Shown: piece by piece, positions 24,966 to 34,195 of the stretch | Position numbering within the stretch: the first letter of the stretch is position 1 | Layout of the letters: each line of letters opens with the position of its first letter | DNA from: Bradyrhizobium sp. AS23.2 | GTDB taxonomy: Bacteria > Pseudomonadota > Alphaproteobacteria > Rhizobiales > Xanthobacteraceae | DNA length: 59,968 nt | Direction of reading: 5' to 3' | NCBI RefSeq assembly: GCF_001908185.1 | Contig: NZ_LGHM01000102.1 | Location: 1-59,968 of the forward strand | Made by a program: the position numbers and the translations under genes | Notes under the pieces: generated by a model | Told to the model about the DNA's origin: nothing | Seen by the model: only the letters and a program-made list of their open reading frames with translations | Database searches by the model: none

Positions 24966-25111
24966 GTCATGCCCGCGCTTGTCCTGGGCATCCACGTTCT
25001 TGACCCTTGCTGTCATTCCCGGTTCAGTCTTTCGGACTACCCCGGAATGAAAGAATAAAAGACAGGCGTGGATGGCCGGGACAAGCCATGGACAAGCCCG
25101 GCCATGACGGG
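24966..25111. repeat. Composite extragenic repeats (GTCATGCCCG and CATTCCGGG types)
   Basis: Outer arms GTCATGCCCGCGCTTGTCC and GGACAAGCCCGGCCATGAC flank an inner hairpin TCATTCCCGGTTCAG...CCCCGGAATGA. It fills the gap before the acyl-CoA synthetase gene. Confidence 0.75.
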
Positions 25112-25143
25112 GATAGCGCCAGAACGACAACTGGAATCTGCAT

Positions 25144-27258
25144 ATGCCGCATCCGCTCGACAGCTTCTTCGCGCCGGCAAGCATCGCGCTGATTGGCGCC
25201 TCGCGCGATCACGAGAAGATACCCGGACGGCTGCTCGCGATGCTGCGCAGGAACGAGTATGCCGGAAAGATCTATCCGGTGAACCCGAACTACGCCGAAA
25301 TCGATGGGCTCACCTGTTACAAATCGATCGCCGAGATCGACGCGCCGATCGATCTCGCCGTCATCATCATTCCCGCGCGTGCCGTGCTTCCCGCACTCGA
25401 GCAATGCGCCGCCGCCGGCGTCAAGAACGCGGTCATCATCTCCTCCGGCTTTGCCGAGGAGGGCGGCGACAGCGCGGCGATGCAGGACGAGATCGCGGCG
25501 CTGGCAAAGCGCACGGGCATGCGGATTTCCGGCCCGAATGCCGAGGGCTTTTTCAGCCAGGTGCAGCGCGTGGCGGCGACCTTCAGTCCCGCCGTGGACG
25601 TCAAGCCGGGTGTGGCGCCGCTGATCGCCACAACAAGGCGGATCGGCATCGTCGCGCAGAGCGGCGGCATCGGCTTTGCCTATTATCACCGCGCGAGGGC
25701 GCTCGGAATTGCCGTGAGCTATGTCGTCAGCGCCGGCAATGAATCCGATCTCGGGGCCGGCGAGTTCCTGGACTACATGGTGCAGGATGCCTCGACCGAC
25801 GTGATCCTGCTATTCATTGAAGGCATCCGCGACGTCGACAAATTCCTTGCCGCCGCACGTCGCGCCGCGGAGGTGAAGAAGCCGGTCATCGTCACGAAAG
25901 TTGGCCGCTCCGGTGCCGGGGAGCGCGCGGCGGCCTCGCACACCGCAAGCATGGCCGGCTGGTCTGCGGCCTACGATGCGGTGTTCGCGAAATACGGCTT
26001 CATCATCTCCAATGATCTCGACGAGGCGCTGACGATCGCAGCTTTGCTTGCAAGCAACCCACTGCCGAAAGGCGATCGTGTCGCCGTCGTCACCGCGTCC
26101 GGAGGCGCAGGCATCTGGGGCGCGGATGCAGTGGCGCTGCAAGGCTTGCAGGTGCCGGAACTCTCCGAACAGGTCCAGGCGGAGATCGGAAAGCTGATGC
26201 CGTCCTACGGCACCGCGCGCAACCCGATTGACGTCACTGCGCAGGGTGTGACCTCGGGCGGCCTGCAGAAGAGCGTCGATCTGCTCACCGTCTCCGACGA
26301 GGTCGACGCGATCCTGGTCGTGCTGTCGCTGTCGAGCGAGGTACGCAAGCCCTTCAAGGAGGCTGATCTGACGCCGGTGCTGACGGCGCACCACAAGCCG
26401 GTGGCGTTCTATTCCTACACGGTGCCCTCTGACTTCGCGCGGCGTGAACTCGCCAAATCCGGTGTCGTGGTGCTGTCAGGCCTCACCCATGTCGGCGTCG
26501 CGATGCGGCAGATCGTCGACTACGCGAAGTTCAGCCTGCCGAAACCTGCCGACGAGGCGCGGCTGCCCGCGCGCGATCTCTCGGCGCATTTGAAATCGCC
26601 GGTTCTGTCCGAGGCCGACAGCAAGGCATTGCTCCGTGCCGCCGGCATCGCGCTGCCGGATGAAGTGCTGGTGAAGGAAAAGAGCGAGCTTGACGCGGCG
26701 GTCGCCGGCGTCGGCTTTCCGCTGGTGATGAAGGTCCAGTCGCCTGATATCGCGCACAAAAGCGAGGTCGGCGGCGTGCGCGTCAACATCACCACCAAGG
26801 GCGAAGTGTTTCTGGCGTTCGAGGCGTTGCTCAACAATGCGCGCAAGCACCGCCCTGAAGCGGCCATTCAGGGCGTGTTGCTCGGGCCGATGGCGAAACG
26901 GGGCGTCGAGATCATCGTCGGCACGATGACAGACGGGACCCTCGGTTCCATGGTCATGGTCGGCCTCGGCGGCATCACCACAGAGCTGTTCCGCGATGTC
27001 GTCTACCGCCCGGCGCCGGTCGGCGCGGAGGAGGCGGGCGCGATGCTGAAGGCCTTGAAGGCCGCACCGCTGCTGAACGGATTTCGCGGGGCGGCGAGGG
27101 CGGATGTTGCGGCGCTGGCGCAACTGATCGCCGACATCTCCGTGCTCGCCGCACGGCATGCGAAGGAGATCGCGCAGATCGAGCTCAACCCGGTGCTGGT
27201 GCATCCGGAAGGGCAGGGCGTGACGATCGCGGATGCGCTGGTGGTCGGAAGGAAGTAG
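25144..27258 (+). CDS. ADP-forming acetyl/acyl-CoA synthetase family protein
   Basis: The 704-aa product fuses the alpha and beta parts of an NDP-forming acyl-CoA synthetase. The CoA-binding Rossmann domain is at about 1-130 (SIALIGASRDHEKIPGRLL), and two succinyl-CoA-ligase-like domains span about 150-460. The conserved SHTAS segment near 265-269 carries the expected phospho-His. An ATP-grasp domain is at about 485-704 (LVMKVQSPDIAHKSEVGGVRVNI, GVEIIVGTMTDGTLGSMVMVGLGGITTELFRDV). Such enzymes activate or release acids from CoA thioesters. The ATG at 25144 gives the full N-terminal domain. The acid substrate is unknown. Confidence 0.9.
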   Translation: MPHPLDSFFAPASIALIGASRDHEKIPGRLLAMLRRNEYAGKIYPVNPNYAEIDGLTCYKSIAEIDAPIDLAVIIIPARAVLPALEQCAAAGVKNAVIISSGFAEEGGDSAAMQDEIAALAKRTGMRISGPNAEGFFSQVQRVAATFSPAVDVKPGVAPLIATTRRIGIVAQSGGIGFAYYHRARALGIAVSYVVSAGNESDLGAGEFLDYMVQDASTDVILLFIEGIRDVDKFLAAARRAAEVKKPVIVTKVGRSGAGERAAASHTASMAGWSAAYDAVFAKYGFIISNDLDEALTIAALLASNPLPKGDRVAVVTASGGAGIWGADAVALQGLQVPELSEQVQAEIGKLMPSYGTARNPIDVTAQGVTSGGLQKSVDLLTVSDEVDAILVVLSLSSEVRKPFKEADLTPVLTAHHKPVAFYSYTVPSDFARRELAKSGVVVLSGLTHVGVAMRQIVDYAKFSLPKPADEARLPARDLSAHLKSPVLSEADSKALLRAAGIALPDEVLVKEKSELDAAVAGVGFPLVMKVQSPDIAHKSEVGGVRVNITTKGEVFLAFEALLNNARKHRPEAAIQGVLLGPMAKRGVEIIVGTMTDGTLGSMVMVGLGGITTELFRDVVYRPAPVGAEEAGAMLKALKAAPLLNGFRGAARADVAALAQLIADISVLAARHAKEIAQIELNPVLVHPEGQGVTIADALVVGRK

Positions 27259-27270
27259 CCAACCACAACA

Positions 27271-27508
27271 CCGGTGTCGTCCCGGACAAGCGAAGCGCAG
27301 ATCCGGGACCCCCGCGCGAGCGCTTGCGCTCGTCGCGATAACCCCAGGGAAGAGTTTGACGAAGACTCGTGGTGACAACCTCGCGCTGCAACTTTTCCCT
27401 GTGGTTATGGGTCCCCGCGTTCGCGGGGACGACAGCGGAGAATGTAGCAGCAGTAGAATGTCAGTTACGTCATTCCGGGGCGCGCGAAGCGCGAGCCCGG
27501 AATCCATA
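27271..27508. repeat. Extragenic repeats of two families back to back
   Basis: A GTCCCGGACAAGCGAAGCG copy (about 27277-27430, with GAAGACTCGTGGT and GGACGACAGC at the end) is followed by a half copy of the CATTCCGGGG family (about 27470-27508). They fill the gap between the convergent synthetase and crotonase genes. Confidence 0.8.
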
Positions 27509-27542
27509 ACCACAGGCCAGAGTTGGCGAGATAAGGCGGTAG

Positions 27543-28361
27543 TTACCGCCCCTTGAAGTTCGCTGCGCGCCGCTCTTCGGTGGCCTTCACGCCTTCCTTG
27601 AAGTCTTCCGTCCCACGCAGTCGCGTCTGTTCGGCGAGCTCGTGGTTGGTGGCGGCCAAGACGCGGTCGGCGAGGCCGGCGCGCATCGTGGCGCGGGTGG
27701 AGACGAGGCCGAGCGGGGAGCATTCGGCGATCTCGGCGGCGAGCTTCATCGCCCCCGCCTTCACCTGGTCCTGCGGCACCAGCACGTTGGCGAGGCCCCA
27801 TTTGACAGCTTCCTCGCCGGTGACGCGGCGGCTGGTGTAGAACATCAGCTCGGCGTTGTTCTTGCCGATCAGCTCGGGCAGCGTCACCGTCAGTCCGAAT
27901 CCGGGATGGAAGCCGAGCTTGGTGAAGTTCGCGGAGAAGCGCGCTTCGGGGCAGGTGACGCGGAAGTCGGCCGACACCGCAAGGCCCAGTCCGCCGCCGA
28001 TGGCCGCGCCCTGCACGGCGGCGACGATCGGCTTCTTGGCGCGGAAGATGCGCACGGCCTGGATGTAGAGATGGTTGATCGCGCCGAGGCTGTCGGCCGG
28101 ATCACCCTTTGCGGTTTTCTCCGCCTCACGCGCGTCCTGCGCCTGCCGCGCCGGGTCGTTGAAATTGGCGCCGGCGCAGAACGCCTTGCCCTGGGCCGAG
28201 AGAACGGAGGCGCGGATCTCGATGTCGCGGTCGAACTCCTCGAGCGCGTCCGCGATCTGGTTGATCAGCGAAATGTCGAAGAAGTTGAGCGGCGGGCGGC
28301 GGATCTCGATGGTGCCGACATGTCCGACCTTCTCGACGCCGATATCTTTATAGGTGCTCAT
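27543..28361 (-). CDS. Enoyl-CoA hydratase/isomerase family protein
   Basis: The 272-aa crotonase has VGTIEIRRPPLNFFDISLINQI at the start, the oxyanion-hole segments KAFCAGANFND (about 60-70) and GAAIGGGLGLAVSADFRV (about 118-135), and LGFHPGFGLTVTLPELIG. An insertion between the first and second segments (RQAQDAREAEKTAKGDPADS) is longer than usual. It is the third gene of a minus-strand set with two acyl-CoA dehydrogenases (18 nt from the nearer), suggesting successive dehydrogenation and hydration of one acyl-CoA. Confidence 0.88.
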   Translation of the reverse strand: MSTYKDIGVEKVGHVGTIEIRRPPLNFFDISLINQIADALEEFDRDIEIRASVLSAQGKAFCAGANFNDPARQAQDAREAEKTAKGDPADSLGAINHLYIQAVRIFRAKKPIVAAVQGAAIGGGLGLAVSADFRVTCPEARFSANFTKLGFHPGFGLTVTLPELIGKNNAELMFYTSRRVTGEEAVKWGLANVLVPQDQVKAGAMKLAAEIAECSPLGLVSTRATMRAGLADRVLAATNHELAEQTRLRGTEDFKEGVKATEERRAANFKGR

Positions 28362-28378
28362 GATGATCCTCGAATGAA

Positions 28379-29539
28379 TTAGCGTAAACCAAGTCCGCGG
28401 GCGATGATGCCGCGCAGCACCTCGGTGGTGCCGCCCTGGATGGTGAGTTTCGGTGCGGTCTTGATGGCAAAGTCGAGCTGCTGCTCCAGCGTTTCGCGGT
28501 TGGTCGCGGTCTCTTCGACGAAGGCGGCAAGATCGCGCACGCGGTGCGGAAGCTGCTGCTCCCAGACCGTGCCGATGTCCTTGACGATGGAGGCCTCGAC
28601 CACCGGTTCCTTGCCGGCTTGCAGCATGCCCGCAACCGAGACCGACATGCGCCGCATCGTGTGGAGCTGCGCCACCAGGCGCCCGATGCCTTCGGCGCTG
28701 CGCGTATCCGGGTTGGGGCCGACCGCGCGCACGAGCTCGGTGAGCACGTAGTAGGTCTCGAGGAAACGCTCGGGACCCGAACGCTCATAGGCGAGCTCCG
28801 ATGTGGCCTGCTTCCAGGCGCCATCGACTTCGCCGAGCACGTGATCGTCAGGGACGAAGAAGTCGGTGAAGACGACCTCGTTGAACTCGAACTGGCCGGT
28901 GATCTGGCCAATCGGGTTCACCTTGATACCCGGCTGCTTCATCTTGACCAGGAACTGGGTCAGGCCATGGCGGCGATTTTCCTTGGTCGCCGGTGACGTC
29001 CGGAAAATCGCGATCATGTAGTCGGCGATATGCGCCGACGAGGTCCAGATCTTGGTGCCGTTGATGAGATAGCCGCCGTCGGTCTTGGTCGCGCGTGTCT
29101 TGGCGGCGAACAGGTCGGAGCCGGAGTTCGGCTCGCTCATGCCGATCGCGAAGCAGATCTCGCCACGGCAGATCCGCGGCAGGATGTCCATCTTGATGTG
29201 CTCGGGCGCGTATTTCAGCAGCACCGGCCCGCTCTGGCGGTCGGCGACGAAGAAGCGCCGCGTCGGCGCGTTGGCGACGCGCATCTCCTCGGTCACCACG
29301 TAGCGTTCGAGGAACGAGCGCTCCTGGCCGCCATATTTCTTCGGCCAGGTCATGCCCAGCCAGCCCTTGGCGCCGACCCGGCGGGAAAATTCCGGTGCGT
29401 CGGTGTCTTCGCGGTTGGGCTTGTGCGGATCGAAGGTGCCGGCGGCGATTTCTTCGGCGAGGAAGGCGCGCACTTCCTTGCGCAGTTGCTCGCACTTTTC
29501 GGGCAGGCGGATCGGATCGAAACGAAGGGCAGCGGTCAT
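28379..29539 (-). CDS. Acyl-CoA dehydrogenase family protein, larger member of a pair
   Basis: The 386-aa FAD flavoprotein shows the family's three-domain layout: N-terminal helices (EVRAFLAEEIAAGTFDPHKPNRED), the flavin-binding middle (FAIGMSEPNSGSDLFAAKTRATKTDGGYLINGTKIWTSSA) and the C-terminal helical domain ending in the IQGGTTEVLRGIIARGLGL signature. YERSGPERFLE is in the C-terminal domain. It is 18 nt upstream of a second, more divergent dehydrogenase-like gene. Pairs of this type can form alpha2beta2 enzymes that act on bulky acyl-CoAs such as steroid side chains or dicarboxylates; this is inference. Confidence 0.9.
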   Translation of the reverse strand: MTAALRFDPIRLPEKCEQLRKEVRAFLAEEIAAGTFDPHKPNREDTDAPEFSRRVGAKGWLGMTWPKKYGGQERSFLERYVVTEEMRVANAPTRRFFVADRQSGPVLLKYAPEHIKMDILPRICRGEICFAIGMSEPNSGSDLFAAKTRATKTDGGYLINGTKIWTSSAHIADYMIAIFRTSPATKENRRHGLTQFLVKMKQPGIKVNPIGQITGQFEFNEVVFTDFFVPDDHVLGEVDGAWKQATSELAYERSGPERFLETYYVLTELVRAVGPNPDTRSAEGIGRLVAQLHTMRRMSVSVAGMLQAGKEPVVEASIVKDIGTVWEQQLPHRVRDLAAFVEETATNRETLEQQLDFAIKTAPKLTIQGGTTEVLRGIIARGLGLR

Positions 29540-29557
29540 TTTTGTCTCGTCCCCTGA

Positions 29558-30622
29558 TCAGCGCGAAGCCACAAGCGGCCACAATTCGTCGGCGCCGCGA
29601 TTGGCGACCAGCTTGCCGAGTTCGACGGCCCAGTGGCTTTCCGAACCGAAATCGTCGCGCCAGGCCAGCGCCCGCAGCGAATAGCGGTGCAGGATGTGCT
29701 CCATGGTGAAGCCGATCGCGCCGTGCACCTGATGCGCGATGCCGCCGCCTTTTTCCGCGGCTTCGGCACAGCGGATCTTTGCCGAGGCGGCTTCGAGGTA
29801 GACCTCATCATTGAACGCCTTTGCGTTCGCGATGGCGTCGGCGGCCGATGTCGCCGCCGCAAGCGCTGCCGCGGACTCGCCGGCGAGGCGCGCGAGATTG
29901 TGCTGCACCGCCTGGAATTTCGAGATTTTCTTCTCGAAGGCGACGCGCTCGTTGGAATAGCGCACGGAGATGTCGAGCATGGATTCCAGCGCACCCGCGA
30001 TCTGAAGGCTGCGCGCGACGCCGCCCATCAGCATCAACGTGGTCTGGTCAAAGCCTTTCGTCGCCGGCTTGATGGCGACGGGCTGGACCTTGTCGAGCGT
30101 CACGGTATCGCTGTGGTCGTAGCCGACATTGAGACCGGCCTCGAACCGGCCCTTGCTCGCATCGACCAGCGCGATCGAGACCCCGTCTTTGCCGTGCGCC
30201 AGCACCGCAAAGTGCTTGGCCGCCTTGGCGAAGGGCACGCCGCGGGCGCGGCCGGAAAGCGCACCGTCGGCATCGAGCGTGATGCGATCCTTCGGGCTTG
30301 CCGGCAACACCGTCATCTCGCCTTCCGGCGAGGCGATCTTGGCCTGCGACAGCAGCCAGCCTGCCAGCATGGTCTCGGCCAGGGGAACCGCGACCGCGAA
30401 GCGGCCGGCGGCGTTGAGCAGCGCAAAGCCGTCGGCAAGGCTTGCGCCGGAGCCGCCGAGATCATCAGGCACCCATGACAGCGGCAGGCCGGCTTCGCTC
30501 AGCGCCTGCCACAGCGGCGCCTGCCACGAATCCTTCTTGTCATTGTTGATGGTTTGCGGATCGGCGAGATCGGAGAAGATTTTCTCCGCGGTCTCGACGA
30601 CGATATTGTCACTCTCCGCCAC
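29558..30622 (-). CDS. Acyl-CoA dehydrogenase family protein, smaller divergent partner
   Basis: The 354-aa product (GTG 30622, preceded by GAGGA) has acyl-CoA dehydrogenase domains but a weakened flavin-binding middle. Features are LPLSWVPDDLGGSGASLADG near the N-terminus, SLQIAGALESMLDISVRYSNERVAFEKKISKFQAVQHNLARLAGE, and the C-terminal GGGIAHQVHGAIGFTMEHILHRYSLRALAWRDDFG. This is typical of the partner subunit in heteromeric dehydrogenases. It is the first gene of the minus-strand trio. The longer frame to 30763 lacks coding character before GTG 30622. Confidence 0.85.
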   Translation of the reverse strand: MAESDNIVVETAEKIFSDLADPQTINNDKKDSWQAPLWQALSEAGLPLSWVPDDLGGSGASLADGFALLNAAGRFAVAVPLAETMLAGWLLSQAKIASPEGEMTVLPASPKDRITLDADGALSGRARGVPFAKAAKHFAVLAHGKDGVSIALVDASKGRFEAGLNVGYDHSDTVTLDKVQPVAIKPATKGFDQTTLMLMGGVARSLQIAGALESMLDISVRYSNERVAFEKKISKFQAVQHNLARLAGESAAALAAATSAADAIANAKAFNDEVYLEAASAKIRCAEAAEKGGGIAHQVHGAIGFTMEHILHRYSLRALAWRDDFGSESHWAVELGKLVANRGADELWPLVASR

Positions 30623-30881
30623 AGCGTTCCTCGTGCTTTGCCATTGGCGCGTTCCGCCCGGTCGGTGCGGCGCGCGGTCTCTTCTTGCGCCCGATGATCG
30701 AAAAAAGCCATGGCCCTGACAAGCGTTGATCGCAGGCCCATCTGCGGCATCGGCATGGGGCAAGAACCGTATGGACTAATTCCGCTTAGCGGAGTTTGCT
30801 TGATTTGCAGGGCGCGGCAAACTCGCTAAACAGGGCCAGCTACTTAGGGCTTGCATCAGATCCAGGGGAAGGAAAAACCGG

Positions 30882-31667
30882 ATGGCAAAGGACAGTTTGT
30901 GCGCAATCGTGACAGGGTCCGCATCTGGCCTCGGCGCGGCGACCACGGAAATTCTCGCGCGGAGCGGGGCGCGGCTCGTCATCAACTATTCGTCGAGCCA
31001 GAAGGAAGCCGAGGCCACGGCAGAACTCTGCCGTAAGGCCGGCGCGGCGGAAGTGCTGATCGCGCAGGGCGACGTCTCGAAGGATGAGGATTGCCGCAAG
31101 ATCGTCGCGGCGGCGGCCGGCTGGGGCCGGCTCGATATCCTCGTCAACAATGCCGGCACGACCAAGCATGTGGCCCACGCCGATCTCGATGGATTGTCGG
31201 CGGAAGATTTCCAGCGGCTGTACGGCGTCAACACCATCGGTCCGTTCCAGATGGTGCGCGCGGCGCGCAGCCTGCTCGAGGCCGGCGCGAAGGCTTCGGG
31301 GCGGCCGTCTGCCGTGGTCAACGTGTCCTCGGTCGCCGGCATCAGCGGCGTCGGCTCGTCGATCGCCTATGCCGCGAGCAAGGGCGCACTCAACACCATA
31401 ACGTTGTCGCTGTCGCGTGCGCTGGCGCCGCTGATCCGCGTCAACACCGTGTGCCCCGGCTATATCGACACGCCCTGGTTCACCAAGGGCCGCGGCGAGG
31501 CAGGGGCAAAGCAGGTGCGCGACAACGTCGTGGCGAAGGTGCCGCTCAAGGTCGCATCGACAGCCGACGACATCGCGCAGCTCGTCTGCTTCCTGGCAAT
31601 GCCGGCGTCCAGCAACATGACCGGTGAGGTCGTGCGCATGGATGCGGGGATGCATCTGATTACTTGA
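30882..31667 (+). CDS. Short-chain dehydrogenase/reductase
   Basis: The 261-aa SDR has the cofactor motif TGSASGLG near 11-18, NNAG near 89-92, the catalytic Ser in VVNVSSVAGISG and the YxxxK pair in YAASKGA. The substrate loop follows as VCPGYIDTPWFTKG. The family acts on alcohols or hydroxyacyl-CoAs with NAD(P)H. It is transcribed divergently from the acyl-CoA dehydrogenase pair and could supply the next oxidation of the hydrated acyl-CoA; this is a neighbourhood argument only. Confidence 0.88.
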   Translation: MAKDSLCAIVTGSASGLGAATTEILARSGARLVINYSSSQKEAEATAELCRKAGAAEVLIAQGDVSKDEDCRKIVAAAAGWGRLDILVNNAGTTKHVAHADLDGLSAEDFQRLYGVNTIGPFQMVRAARSLLEAGAKASGRPSAVVNVSSVAGISGVGSSIAYAASKGALNTITLSLSRALAPLIRVNTVCPGYIDTPWFTKGRGEAGAKQVRDNVVAKVPLKVASTADDIAQLVCFLAMPASSNMTGEVVRMDAGMHLIT

Positions 31668-31687
31668 TTGCTGACACGCTCTCTCCA

Positions 31688-31772
31688 CGTCTTGGCCGGG
31701 CTTGACCCGGCCATCCACGTATTGCCGCGCGGATAGAAAGACGTGGATGCCCGGGTCGAGCCCGGGCATGAC
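31688..31772. repeat. Extragenic inverted repeat (GGCCGGGCTTGACCCGG type)
   Basis: Arms CACGTCTTGGCCGGGCTTGACC/GGATGCCCGGGTCGAGCCCG and the inner CCATCCACGT/ACGTGGATG form a hairpin. It lies between convergent genes and may serve as a terminator. Confidence 0.75.
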
Positions 31773-31813
31773 GATGAGGAGGCGGTGTGCCTCTCCTCAA
31801 CGTCGCCTTCAAG

Positions 31814-32086
31814 CTATCCCTTGATCACGCCGCTGGCCACCAGCCGGTGCCAGATGAACAGCACAACCACCGCGCCGATCGTGGCCATGATAAAGCCAGC
31901 GCCCTGGTCGGGGCTGTAATGGCCGATGGCCTGGCCGACGAAGGTCGCGAGAAATGCGCCGGCGATGCCGAGGATGGTGGTGAGGATGAAGCCGCTCGGG
32001 TTGTTCGGCCCCGGCGCGAGCCAGCGCGCGATGAGGCCGGCGATGAAGCCGACGACGATGATCCACAACAGGCCGCCCATGCTCAT
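31814..32086 (-). CDS. GlsB/YeaQ/YmgE-family membrane protein
   Basis: The 90-aa product has three short hydrophobic helices (WIIVVGFIAGLIARWLAPG, GFILTTILGIAGAFLATFVGQAIG, IMATIGAVVVLFIWHRLV). It matches the small YeaQ/YmgE/GlsB family, found in stress-induced envelope proteins once called transglycosylase-associated. The exact function is not established. ATG 32086 is chosen, with a second ATG two codons later. Confidence 0.88.
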   Translation of the reverse strand: MSMGGLLWIIVVGFIAGLIARWLAPGPNNPSGFILTTILGIAGAFLATFVGQAIGHYSPDQGAGFIMATIGAVVVLFIWHRLVASGVIKG

Positions 32087-32112
32087 GACAGTGCTCCCCT
32101 TCCTGAATGCCT

Positions 32113-32164
32113 AGAGCATGATCCGGAGAAGTCCGCAGCGGCTCTCCGAAAAGATCATGCCCGA
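32113..32164. repeat. Small inverted repeat AGCATGATCCGGA/TCCGAAAAGATCATGC
   Basis: GAGCATGATCCGGAGAAGT and CTCTCCGAAAAGATCATGCCC are imperfect complements. Related hairpins are widespread between genes in Rhizobiales; only one copy is visible in this window. Confidence 0.65.
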
Positions 32165-32183
32165 ACCAATCTTCAGAGTTCGA

Positions 32184-32780
32184 TTAAATCCTGCCCGAGA
32201 GCTCGTTCTCGGTCGGCACCCGCCCGTCCGGCGTCAGGTGGTCGACCACCTGCGGCAGATATTGGCTGAGGCCGGACAACAGCTCGTCGCGCGACAGGCC
32301 GCTCTGGGCGGACAGGCTCTCGATCTGGTCGGCGCCGAGTGCGTTGGCGAGATCGCCCGGTGCGATCGCCTTGTTCTCGCCCTTGCCGACCCAGGAATTC
32401 GCGGCCTCGCCATGACCGCCCTGCTGGAGCTGGTTGAGGAGATCGCCGAGGCCGCCGCTCAGCACGGTGCCGGCCGCGCCGCCCGCGAGCAGGCCGCCGA
32501 GGCCACCTTTGACCAGATCGCTGAGACCGCCGCTGCCGCCGGTCCCTCCGGGAAGGGCGCTTCCACCTGTATTCGCCGGCGTTGGAGGCGGCAACGGCGA
32601 CCGCTGCTGCGGCGCCGCGCCCGGCTGGCTTGAAGTCATATGCTTGAATGCCTTCCAGGCGAGCAGGCCGAGGAGCGCCATCGTCATCGGCGACATGCCG
32701 CCGGAGGATTCTTGTGAGCTCGGCGTGCTCGGACCGCGCGGGCCGTTCTGCATGCCGTTGAGGACGTCGAGTAGACCCAT
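32184..32780 (-). CDS. YidB/DUF937-family protein
   Basis: The 198-aa product begins MGLLDVLNGMQNGPRG with a good ribosome site (AAAGGAGAG). It has a Gly/Pro/Ser-rich linker (about 90-115) and the YidB-like C-terminal part (LLAGGAAGTVLSGGLGDLLNQLQQGGHGEAANSWVGKGENKAIAPGDLANALG, then GLSRDELLSGLSQYLPQVVDHLTPDGRVP). The function of the family is unknown. A longer in-frame start would read the adjacent promoter region and is not supported. Confidence 0.85.
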   Translation of the reverse strand: MGLLDVLNGMQNGPRGPSTPSSQESSGGMSPMTMALLGLLAWKAFKHMTSSQPGAAPQQRSPLPPPTPANTGGSALPGGTGGSGGLSDLVKGGLGGLLAGGAAGTVLSGGLGDLLNQLQQGGHGEAANSWVGKGENKAIAPGDLANALGADQIESLSAQSGLSRDELLSGLSQYLPQVVDHLTPDGRVPTENELSGRI

Positions 32781-32947
32781 GGTGCTCTCCTTTGGCGTTC
32801 TACGTCGGCGAGCGCTCGCCGGCGACAGCCCCGGGGGCAAAACATATGAGGCTCTCATGACGGTTACAAGGCGGATGCGCTGCAACCGATGGGCAGCCGG
32901 CGCGGCCTCTGCTATCGAAGGCCTGTCGTTAAGGGGGAGCAAGCCAG

Positions 32948-33955
32948 GTGGTTACGGATCGACCGATCGTGGTGGCCGGCGCGGGTGCCATCGGCTGTTT
33001 CGTCGGCGGCACGTTGGCGGCCGCGGGCCGCCGCGTCGCCCTCCTGGTGCGGCCGCGGGTAAAGACCGAGATCGAGCGGTTCGGCCTGCGGCTGACCGAT
33101 TTCGACGGTTCCGAGAAGAAGCTTGCCGCAGGTCAGCTCGCGCTGTCGGAGGATCCTGCAATCTTCCACAGCGCCGGCATAGTGCTGGTCACGGTCAAGA
33201 GCGCCGACACCGCCGATGTCGCGGATCAGATCGCACAGCACGCGCCGCAGGATGCGGTCATCGTCTCCCTGCAAAATGGTGTCGGCAATATCGCCGTCTT
33301 GCGCGAGCGCCTCGGGGACCGGCGCATGCTCGCGGGCATGGTGCCGTTCAACGTCATCGCGATGGGCGAGGGCCGCTTCCACCGTTCGACCTCCGGCGAT
33401 ATCCATGTCGGAGAGGATGAGGCGAACATTGCCGCTGCGCTGTCAGTGCCCGGTCTCGCGATGCGCGCGAGCCGCGACATCGCAGGCGTGCAATGGGGCA
33501 AGCTGATCATCAATCTGAACAACGCGCTCAGCGCCTTGTCCGACATGCCGCTCGCGGCGCAATTGGCAAACCGCGACTGGCGAAGACTGTTCGCCGACCA
33601 GATGGCGGAAGGGCTGGCTGCGCTGAAGGCCGCCGGCATCACGCCGGCGTCGGCAACGCCGGTCCCGCCGAACTGGACGCCGACATTGCTGAGGCTGCCG
33701 GATGTGATCTTCAACGCAATCCTCGGACGCACGATGAAGATCGATCCCGAGGCGCGCTCCTCGATGTGGCAGGATTTGAAGCAGGGGCGCAGGACCGAGA
33801 TCGACTACCTCCAGGGCGCGGTCATCGCGCTTGCCGAGCAGAACAGCGTCGATGTGCCGCTGATGCGCCGCATTGTTGCGTTGATCAAGGAGGCCGAAGT
33901 CGCGGGCAAAGGTCCGCCCGGGCTGACACCGCAGCAGATCCGCGGAGCGGCTTGA
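32948..33955 (+). CDS. 2-dehydropantoate 2-reductase (ApbA/PanE) family protein
   Basis: The 335-aa product has the N-terminal Rossmann motif VVAGAGAIGCFVGG and the family segments LVTVKSADTADVA, VSLQNGVGN, WGKLIINLNNALSALSD and SSMWQDLKQGRRTEIDYLQGAVI. Ketopantoate reductase makes pantoate for CoA synthesis, but several paralogues act on other 2-keto acids. A second paralogue is at 46405-47379, so the true pantothenate enzyme cannot be told. GTG 32948 follows GGGGGAG. Confidence 0.86.
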   Translation: MVTDRPIVVAGAGAIGCFVGGTLAAAGRRVALLVRPRVKTEIERFGLRLTDFDGSEKKLAAGQLALSEDPAIFHSAGIVLVTVKSADTADVADQIAQHAPQDAVIVSLQNGVGNIAVLRERLGDRRMLAGMVPFNVIAMGEGRFHRSTSGDIHVGEDEANIAAALSVPGLAMRASRDIAGVQWGKLIINLNNALSALSDMPLAAQLANRDWRRLFADQMAEGLAALKAAGITPASATPVPPNWTPTLLRLPDVIFNAILGRTMKIDPEARSSMWQDLKQGRRTEIDYLQGAVIALAEQNSVDVPLMRRIVALIKEAEVAGKGPPGLTPQQIRGAA

Positions 33956-33973
33956 GTGCGATGGAGGAGCGCG

Positions 33974-34189
33974 ATGAAGCGTTGTTTGACGATCGGCCTC
34001 GCGCTTGTGGCGCTCTGTGGCGTATCGACGTTCGCCGAAGCCAGGCCACCGACAGTCATGAACTCTCCCGGCTATGACGCGCGCTTGCAGGAGAGCCGGT
34101 CGGCGCTGAGTGGTTCGCAGGCGGCAACCGCGCCAGCGAATGCGCCGGTGGCCAAACCGAAGCGCAGCAAGAAGAAGCATCCGAACTGA
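33974..34189 (+). CDS. Small exported hypothetical protein
   Basis: The 71-aa product begins MKRCLTIGLALVALCGVSTFAEA, a clear signal peptide, and ends in a basic tail (KPKRSKKKHPN). The ATG is preceded by GGAGGAG. It starts 19 nt after the ketopantoate-reductase-like gene and may be co-transcribed. I do not recognise a family. Confidence 0.65.
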   Translation: MKRCLTIGLALVALCGVSTFAEARPPTVMNSPGYDARLQESRSALSGSQAATAPANAPVAKPKRSKKKHPN

Positions 34190-34195
34190 CGCCGC

